A DNA stretch of 40,895 bases from Methanomassiliicoccales archaeon (GTDB taxonomy: Archaea > Thermoplasmatota > Thermoplasmata > Methanomassiliicoccales > UBA472), in the NCBI GenBank assembly GCA_036504055.1, contig DASXVU010000019.1, forward strand, positions 1-40,895. The letters run 5' to 3'. Below the pieces are notes generated by a model. That model was not told the DNA's origin and made no database searches. It saw nothing but the letters and a program-made list of their open reading frames with translations. The translations under genes were made by a program, and so were the position numbers. Position 1 is the first letter of the stretch. Each line of letters begins with the position of its first letter. Shown in pieces: positions 32,867-38,713 of the stretch.

Positions 32867-33295
32867 TCACTTCTTCTTCCCGAACAATTTCGAGAATAAG
32901 CCCTTTTTCTTCCCCTTCTCATCCAGGCCGTCTTCCTCTTCCGCCTTTGCCTCTTCCTTCAGTTCATCCTTCTGGGGAACCATTGACGGTGATTCCTCTG
33001 TCTTCGGCTCGGATTCCTTCTTTGGTTGCATGACCTCAGGTTTTGGCTCATCCTTCGGAGTAGCCACGACCTCTTCCTTTATGGTCTCCGGCTCTGGTTC
33101 CATTTCATCAGCAACATCCTTTTCAGGAGGCGCTTCGGAATGATCCCTGCCTTCGGATATGTCGTTGGCCAGGTTTTCTAGGTCCTGAAAGTCGGCCATG
33201 CCCAGGTCGGCGCCGCATTTGGGGCACGAACGAGCGTCTATGCTTAGTTTTGCATCGCAGACCGGACATTCGATCTCGAGCTTCTGTTTTGCCAT
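32867..33295 (-). CDS. Zinc-ribbon protein with acidic linker and amphipathic basic tail
   Basis: A 142-residue protein in three parts. Residues 8-30 form a zinc ribbon (Cys10, Cys13, Cys24, Cys27). Residues 35-125 are a disordered Glu/Pro/Lys-rich linker. The end, KKKGLFSKLFGKKK, is an amphipathic basic helix of the sort that binds membranes peripherally. A TATA-like GTTAAATCG lies about 35 bases upstream. First gene of a pair with the PUA protein. Function unknown; the layout suggests a tether between a zinc-binding module and the membrane. Confidence 0.72.
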   Translation of the reverse strand: MAKQKLEIECPVCDAKLSIDARSCPKCGADLGMADFQDLENLANDISEGRDHSEAPPEKDVADEMEPEPETIKEEVVATPKDEPKPEVMQPKKESEPKTEESPSMVPQKDELKEEAKAEEEDGLDEKGKKKGLFSKLFGKKK

Positions 33296-33792
33296 AACGG
33301 TACGTCAGATAAAACAGGACAGTCGATTTAACCATATCGGTACAAATGGCGACTGGAACATCTGATATGGTCAATATTATGGCCAATGACCTGGCCTCCA
33401 GACATGGATAGAGATAATTCAAGTCAGGATGTTTTCATGGTCGATAAAACGGCCCTATGAATCCGATTTCTCCCGGATGATCATCGCCCGACAATCAGGT
33501 TATATAGCTAAGAAAAGAATCGATAATGTCGGGGGAGTAGTCATAGAAGGTTCGAAGGTTCAGGTAACAAGGATGTTGTCTCTCCTAAACTCAGGTCTAG
33601 CTCCTTCCAGCCCTCACACCCTGTCATAGTTCCAGGTGCCGTCATTGAAGGTGACCATTCCCCCATCCCAATCTGTTTGTGGGAACCGACATGACCACGA
33701 TCTTTCGACGAGCTTTCGATCCCTTATCGATGTTATGCCGAGAGTGGTTGGTCACAAAAACGGAAGCCTAGGTACGAGGAGTTTAATATTGA
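33296..33792. other. Gap of 497 bp with no secure gene, possible remnant and promoter-like element
   Basis: A good TATA-like GGTTATATAG lies at 33499-33508 on the plus strand, but no clear gene follows it: a 66-codon plus frame (33429-33629) runs through it and looks unlike a protein. On the minus strand, 33614-33751 is open with gene-like codons, without a usable start codon, and ends in WNYDRV; it may be the tail of a lost gene. The left end holds the promoter of the zinc-ribbon gene and the right end that of the envelope gene. Confidence 0.4.
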
Positions 33793-34977
33793 ATGATAAA
33801 TTGGTTTTCAATGCGATGGGGGTTATTCTCGGTCAGGATCGGCATCCTGGTCGTCACCATCATCACCACGATGTTGTTGTTACTGGCAGTGATCCCTCTT
33901 GCCGTTGGGGGGCTGGACATCAAGTTCCCACAGGACCAGACGACCGGTTGGACCTATGACAATTCCACCAACACGATCTCCTTCGTGGCACCGGTGCAGA
34001 TAAACAACGGCGGTTTCTTTGACATTCAAGAATTCTCGGTCGGGATCAAGCTCACCGACCAGAACGGAAGCTTGATGGCCGAGTCCAAAAGCCCGCCCAC
34101 CGACATCTTTGCCGGACGCACCAATCATGTGAACGTCGTGATGGCCTTGGACCTGGATAGCATCGCGCCATCCGCGATGAGGGAACTCGTATTCAATCAA
34201 ACAACCTTGAACATGTCCCTGACCGTGTCCTCTTATTATATGGAGCATCTTGTGAACCTGCACATCGGAGCGAACCGGACAATGGACTGGACGCCTCTGA
34301 TCGATAACCTGCAGTTCGATCTTCAAGGCCTTAAGATGCAGCAGAACGGCCCCTCATACTCCGTCCAGGTGCCGTACAGTTTTGATGCGGGCGACCTCGT
34401 TGTCGGAAAGCAGGTCAACGTAAGGGCAACGCTCCGCGATCAATCGGGCATACTTGGCATCGGTTCGGACAGCGTCATCATCACGAAGCACTTTGCTGGG
34501 AGGATGGGCATGGAGATCTCACAGACAGCAGCAGAGAGATTGATGATGAGCTCTGACAACCTGACGATAGAAGTCGCGGTCGATCTCCAAGGTGCGGAGT
34601 TCAACCAGACATATACAAGACAGTGGGAACCGTTGGTCTCTGACCTTCAGGTCGGTACCCCATCGATATCCTCTGTACCGCAGATGGCAGTGAAGGTTCC
34701 TTTCAGCTTCAATGCTTCCAGCACCGTCACTGGCCAACGTGTCCAGGTGGAATGCACCCTGAAGAACGCGACCTCCAACATATCACAGGGTTCCATTAAT
34801 GTCATCGTTCAACCCCAGACCCAGGGACTTGTCCCTATGTCATTCACCAATGGACAGTCGTCCTGGTTCCTAAGACATTCCGAGGATTGGACGATCGTCC
34901 TCAAGGCGACGGTCATGGGGATAACGACCACGCAAACCCGGGCCTATCACTGGAATGCGCCGATGGGAGGACCATGA
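33793..34977 (+). CDS. Membrane-anchored extracytoplasmic beta-rich protein, unknown
   Basis: 394 residues. A single membrane segment lies at about 17-39 (ILVVTIITTMLLLLAVIPLAV); the rest is outside, beta-rich, with many Asn-x-Ser/Thr sites for glycosylation. The outer part seems to contain related beta domains, each with a motif like VPYSFDAGDLVVGKQV or VPFSFNASSTVTGQRV followed by a strand with VxxTL. No catalytic motif is seen. ATG 33793 has GAGGAG 11 bases upstream; ATG 33811 is an alternative fitting a leaderless message from the TTTAATATT element. It overlaps the next gene by 4 bp (ATGA), so the two products probably work together. Confidence 0.72.
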   Translation: MINWFSMRWGLFSVRIGILVVTIITTMLLLLAVIPLAVGGLDIKFPQDQTTGWTYDNSTNTISFVAPVQINNGGFFDIQEFSVGIKLTDQNGSLMAESKSPPTDIFAGRTNHVNVVMALDLDSIAPSAMRELVFNQTTLNMSLTVSSYYMEHLVNLHIGANRTMDWTPLIDNLQFDLQGLKMQQNGPSYSVQVPYSFDAGDLVVGKQVNVRATLRDQSGILGIGSDSVIITKHFAGRMGMEISQTAAERLMMSSDNLTIEVAVDLQGAEFNQTYTRQWEPLVSDLQVGTPSISSVPQMAVKVPFSFNASSTVTGQRVQVECTLKNATSNISQGSINVIVQPQTQGLVPMSFTNGQSSWFLRHSEDWTIVLKATVMGITTTQTRAYHWNAPMGGP

Positions 34978-36071
34978 GCGCCCTGTCCCCCAGGTATGGT
35001 GAGCTAGCGAACGGTCTTTACGGCAGCGCCCGGGCCGTGGCCCAGTTCATCATCCTTCCCGTGGTACTGATAATGATCCTATCGTCATTGCTGGAAGGTA
35101 CAGGCAACGGGTCCTTGCATGACCTGGACCTGGCCCTAACCGGGCTTAAGCTGACGTTCGTCATCTTCGGGTCCATCCTGGCGATCCTGTCGTTCTTCAC
35201 CGAATTCTATCCGGCCGGCTCGATCTCCAGGCTCCTGTTCGGCCAGGTGCGCGCAGCTACGATCATTGTCCTGGGGTATACGCTGCTCATCAGCTTTGGA
35301 ATGCACGAAGCCTTTAGGGCGGTCGGTCCCGACGTTGACCTGGTGTCACTCTTCTATCTGTTCGCCTTGCTCATCGTGTTGGGCATGCTTTACCTGGTGT
35401 GCGAATGGATAGATTACCGCTGGGTCTGGAAGAAGTCAAAGGCGGCCATCGATCGAACTCCCTATGTACCGAGGAGAAAGCATGAACCAGAGGACCCGAA
35501 AGCGCACCGGGTATGGCACGACTTCCGGTTCCGCTATGGCCGTCTGACAAAGGGAATGCGCATGGCCAAGGGGGCCCTGCTTCGCTACGTCATCCTGCCG
35601 ATCGCCATCGTTATCGTGTGGAAGGCCCTGATCTCTTCGATGGGCAACACTATGACCGACCAGCTATCCGGGACGCTCGGCACCACGGTGGCTCTGTTGT
35701 TCCTCGTGGGCATTCCGATCGCGGTCATGAGCTTCTTCAAGGGTTTCTACAGTAAAGGTTCCGTCTCAAGGCTGAGCTTCAGCCTCATCATCGTAGCCCT
35801 TCTCGACGTATGGATCTGGTATGCCACGCTACAGGGAAGGTTCAAAGCGGACCTGGGGATGATCCAAGTGGACGTGGACTATCAGCCCTACGTCCTGCTC
35901 CTTATCTTCGGGGTGAGCCTGTGGGCGCTCTACTATGTGGTCGAATTCATATCATACAGGAAGGACTGGATCTCCCAGGGTTTCCAGCCAGTGGACGAAG
36001 GGAAAGCGGCCGAGCGCAGACTGCGAGAGAAGGCGCTGCGGAAGGCGAAGAAGAACAAGCAGAGGTCCTGA
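34974..36071 (+). CDS. Polytopic membrane protein with internal duplication, unknown
   Basis: 365 residues from ATG 34974, inside the stop of the upstream gene; the open frame further upstream is not used. About eight membrane helices form two homologous halves. Each half begins RYGxLxxG, has an ILP-containing first helix, then a central stretch F-x-x-F-Y-x-x-G-S-[IV]-S-R-L, and ends with a helix of the form VxExIxYRxxW. The halves are joined by a charged linker (RKHEPEDPKAHR), and the C-terminus is strongly basic. I do not recognise the family. Coupling to the exported beta protein upstream suggests a two-part envelope complex. Confidence 0.72.
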   Translation: MSALSPRYGELANGLYGSARAVAQFIILPVVLIMILSSLLEGTGNGSLHDLDLALTGLKLTFVIFGSILAILSFFTEFYPAGSISRLLFGQVRAATIIVLGYTLLISFGMHEAFRAVGPDVDLVSLFYLFALLIVLGMLYLVCEWIDYRWVWKKSKAAIDRTPYVPRRKHEPEDPKAHRVWHDFRFRYGRLTKGMRMAKGALLRYVILPIAIVIVWKALISSMGNTMTDQLSGTLGTTVALLFLVGIPIAVMSFFKGFYSKGSVSRLSFSLIIVALLDVWIWYATLQGRFKADLGMIQVDVDYQPYVLLLIFGVSLWALYYVVEFISYRKDWISQGFQPVDEGKAAERRLREKALRKAKKNKQRS

Positions 36072-36086
36072 TCATCGAATGTCGTT

Positions 36087-36139
36087 GGCGACCCGATCGG
36101 TTGATGGGCCCGAATCGTTGCGGGTCGCCCTCAACCGAT
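36087..36139 (+). repeat. Two interlocking 9-bp inverted repeats
   Basis: GGCGACCCG (36087-36095) pairs with CGGGTCGCC (36121-36129), and the adjacent ATCGGTTGA (36096-36104) pairs with TCAACCGAT (36131-36139). The partner arms are in the order that prevents one long hairpin, so the RNA would form one stem or the other. It starts 15 bases after the stop of the upstream membrane gene and may be a terminator or a switch. Confidence 0.55.
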
Positions 36140-36289
36140 ATGAGCCGTTATTATTCCGTTCAATTGTCTGGCCAGGGAATTGTCAAAAGGGATAGAAGGA
36201 TCTCCAAGCATCATCTCGATCGCTCTTTCGAACTTCGCCAGACATACATTTTATTGGTTTCCATCCTTAACATCCGAGGGTCGAGAAAA

Positions 36290-36299
36290 GAGATTAAAT
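36290..36299 (+). promoter_or_regulatory. TATA box of the 36338-PadR operon
   Basis: GAGATTAAATAA lies about 40-48 bases upstream of the ATG at 36338, followed by the ribosome site GGAAGGG. This fits transcription from about 36322. Confidence 0.5.
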
Positions 36300-36337
36300 A
36301 ATGCCCGTCGTCTAACTCAGGCTCAGGAAGGGATACA

Positions 36338-37063
36338 ATGGGAGTAAGCATTGCAATCTGTGAATTGGACACTGATGCGTCGACATGCAAGAACGCCAAG
36401 ACATCGATCCTGAAGGTCAACCTGAAAGATGTGACCGGTTTCGAGTCCTGCGCCGAATTCGACCTGATGGTCCCAATCGCCGCGGCCAAGACAGCTTTCG
36501 GGGCAGATTTCGAGGCCTTCGCTAAGCGCAACCGTGTGGACGCCGAAGCCGAGAACATCTACCTCGAGAAGGTAAAGAACGAACCCGATAAGCAAAAGCT
36601 TACACCACTGGCCAAGAAACAGTACACTGGATGGGTGGCGGTGGACAACGCATCCGCCGATACGCAGAAGAGGCTCCTGGAACTGGCAGACCCGGACAAC
36701 CGGCTCACCAAGTGGGACATGCTTTCCTTTGACGAGATGGGAGAGACGTGCAAGAAATGTGCGGTCTCATGGGATGAAGGCAGGGGATGCATCGGAACCT
36801 TCGGTCCGGACAACTCGGCCCTTCCGGAGATAGCCGCCAAATATGGGTGCACCATAATAGCCAGCGTTCCTACTGCGGTCAAGAACAAGACCTTGTTCAA
36901 CAAGGAGGATGCGGTCAGGATGCTTGAGGAGATCAAGGTCCTTAGGGAGAAGCTGCCCCTCGAGAGCAAGATGATGGTGAGACGCTACTCGGGAGTGCTG
37001 GACAGGCTCGAGAAGGTCGCCAACATCAGCGTCAAGTACGGGACCAGATACTACTTTTTGTGA
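36338..37063 (+). CDS. Cysteine-bearing protein of unknown function, in operon with PadR
   Basis: A 241-residue soluble protein with seven cysteines (8, 17, 38, 138, 141, 151, 171). Cys138-x2-Cys141-x9-Cys151 looks like a metal or cluster site. The middle (60-120) is charged and helical, and the C-terminal 60 residues form a long helical segment (AVRMLEEIKVLREKL). No family is recognised. The start is firm: GGAAGGG at 6-7 bases upstream. A PadR regulator follows after 9 bp, so this protein may be the regulator's target or its sensor partner. The final residues include KYGTRYYFL. Confidence 0.75.
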   Translation: MGVSIAICELDTDASTCKNAKTSILKVNLKDVTGFESCAEFDLMVPIAAAKTAFGADFEAFAKRNRVDAEAENIYLEKVKNEPDKQKLTPLAKKQYTGWVAVDNASADTQKRLLELADPDNRLTKWDMLSFDEMGETCKKCAVSWDEGRGCIGTFGPDNSALPEIAAKYGCTIIASVPTAVKNKTLFNKEDAVRMLEEIKVLREKLPLESKMMVRRYSGVLDRLEKVANISVKYGTRYYFL

Positions 37064-37072
37064 TCTGATACA

Positions 37073-37480
37073 ATGGAAGACGGACCAGTCAATGAAGGAC
37101 CAACGCTCTTTCCGGACATCCCGGAAGCAGTCCATTTGAAAAAGGCGTTCCATAAATATGGATTCAAGACCGGGTTCCTGAAGCTAGCCATCCTGAGGCT
37201 GGTCGCAGAGAAACCGATACATGGCTACGCCCTGATAAAGGAGATAGAACGTATCACTTCAGAGGATTGGAAGCCGTCTCCGGGGTCGATATACCCGGCA
37301 TTGCAGACGCTGGTGAAGAACGGACTTATCACGTCCGAGGCCGACGGGAGACGGAGGATCTACGACATAACCCCGGCGGGGCGGGTGGTGCTCGAGGCGG
37401 CCATCAAGCATGCCAACATCGTGCTCGAGCACATCACCATCCTGCTGAACTACAAACCTTCCGAAGAAGTACCGGAGTAG
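37073..37480 (+). CDS. PadR-family transcriptional regulator
   Basis: A 135-residue winged-helix protein. The PadR pattern is clear: LAILRLVAEKPIHGYALIKEIE, then PSPGSIYPALQTLVKNGLI, then the wing with RRRIYDITPAGRVVLE. The C-terminal helix is short, so it belongs to the PadR-s1 subgroup, which dimerises through that helix. The first 30 residues are an extension outside the domain. It is co-transcribed with the cysteine protein at 36338-37063 and probably controls that operon; the signal is unknown. Confidence 0.92.
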   Translation: MEDGPVNEGPTLFPDIPEAVHLKKAFHKYGFKTGFLKLAILRLVAEKPIHGYALIKEIERITSEDWKPSPGSIYPALQTLVKNGLITSEADGRRRIYDITPAGRVVLEAAIKHANIVLEHITILLNYKPSEEVPE

Positions 37481-37486
37481 GTTTGA

Positions 37487-37672
37487 TCAGGACGGGTCCC
37501 TACTCTGATCTTCAGGCCTGCGGGCCGATGAAACGTCCTTGATGACGATCACCGGCTCGTTCAACCTTATCCTCATGTTCTGTTTTCTTAGGGCTATCTC
37601 GATCCGGGCCATCCTGAAGTTCATTTCCTCCACGCCCATGCACATCCTGTCCAATGACGCCTCAAGGTCCAT
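37487..37672 (-). CDS. 61-residue helical protein, unknown
   Basis: A short charged protein with a helical first half rich in Met and Glu (ASLDRMCMGVEEMNFRMARIE) and a beta-like stretch (EPVIVIKDVSS). It has strong coding character and AGGAGTG 8 bases before the ATG, so it is probably real although small. It is convergent with PadR (6 bp apart). It could form a short coiled coil. No family recognised. Confidence 0.6.
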   Translation of the reverse strand: MDLEASLDRMCMGVEEMNFRMARIEIALRKQNMRIRLNEPVIVIKDVSSARRPEDQSRDPS

Positions 37673-37748
37673 GCCATTTCACTCCTGGTAATATCGGGAA
37701 CAACGTCTGGAGATGTACTATCAGATCACTGCTACAATCATGCTTGAT

Positions 37749-38507
37749 TCAGTGCCCGCAGCAAACGGGGCATCTTTTGTTACGTTCCACCTCGATGGTC
37801 TCCCAGTAGTTGACGGAGAGATCGCATGCCAACAACCTATTGGTCAACGGAACGCCCACTCCCGTGATCAGCTTGACCGCCTCAGCAGCCTCCAGGCAAC
37901 CGAACACCCCGGCGGTATAACCGATGATCGGAATGATGGGTTTCTTGGCAGGGGGAGTTGGAAAGAGACATTCAAGACAGGGGGTCTGGCCCGGTATGAT
38001 CACCGTGAGCTGCCCCGAGAACCCTTCGACCGCCGCGTGGACGAACGGAACATCTTCCGAGATGCAGTGGGCGTTGAGCAACTTCCGGGCATCGAAGTTG
38101 TCCAGACAGTCCAAGATCACCACGCTATCTTCCACGATTCCGCGGATCCCATCGATGCCGATCTTCGCCGCCTTGGGGATTATCTCTATCTCAGAGTTCA
38201 TCTCCCGAAGCTTGTTGGCCGCCGAAACCGCTTTCTTTGTTCCATCCTTAACGTCGCCCTCCCAATGCAAGACCTGCCGATTGAGATTGGACAGATCTGG
38301 TGACTGAAAATCGACCAGGATAATCTTGCCCACACCAGCCGCCGCAAGATACATGGCGGCGGGAGACCCCAGTCCTCCCACTCCCATGATGGTGACCGTT
38401 GATCTCTTCAAAGAACATTGACCGGACTCCCCAAAACCTTCGATCGCCATCTGTCTGAGGTAACGGGTCCGATCGGTTTCGCTCAGGTTCTGGCATTGTG
38501 AATTCAT
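37749..38507 (-). CDS. ThiF/MoeB/HesA-family E1-like adenylyltransferase
   Basis: A 252-residue protein. The ATP-binding loop MGVGGLGSP is at 41-49, followed by DFQSPDLSNLNRQ (66-78), the usual adenylation signature, and LDCLDNFDAR (132-141). Zinc is held by Cys177, Cys180, Cys246 and Cys249 (CLEC and CPVC). It adenylates the C-terminal glycine of a ubiquitin-like sulfur carrier (ThiS, MoaD or SAMP), for thiamine, molybdopterin or tRNA thiolation, or protein conjugation. No carrier protein is seen nearby, so the pathway is undecided. The fold and adenylation role are secure. Confidence 0.92.
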   Translation of the reverse strand: MNSQCQNLSETDRTRYLRQMAIEGFGESGQCSLKRSTVTIMGVGGLGSPAAMYLAAAGVGKIILVDFQSPDLSNLNRQVLHWEGDVKDGTKKAVSAANKLREMNSEIEIIPKAAKIGIDGIRGIVEDSVVILDCLDNFDARKLLNAHCISEDVPFVHAAVEGFSGQLTVIIPGQTPCLECLFPTPPAKKPIIPIIGYTAGVFGCLEAAEAVKLITGVGVPLTNRLLACDLSVNYWETIEVERNKRCPVCCGH

Positions 38508-38674
38508 GGACTCAGGACGTTGAGCACCATACCTTGTGATAATACTTTCATGTGGCTACTCGGTCAGACCTTGAAAAAAAGTCGATGTTCGAGGGCCTAC
38601 CAACTCCGAACGACCTGAACAAATGTGATAACAGAAAACGGACAAAACAAGAAACAGGAAAGAAAGGTGAAAGG

Positions 38675-38690
38675 GGGGAGTTGCCTCCCC
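38675..38690 (-). terminator. Hairpin terminator of the Ig-repeat gene
   Basis: On the minus strand GGGGAG-GCAA-CTCCCC forms a 6-bp stem with a stable GCAA tetraloop 24 bases past the stop, followed by a pyrimidine-rich tract (CCTTTCACCTTTCTTTCC). The rest of the gap from 38508 to 38674 holds nothing recognisable. Confidence 0.6.
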
Positions 38691-38713
38691 GTTATGGTTT
38701 GGTCGGTCCTTTC

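Noticed and set aside
33429-33629. 66-codon plus-strand frame behind the zinc-ribbon promoter
   Set aside because: It runs across a good TATA-like element, has weak codon bias and has no recognised product.
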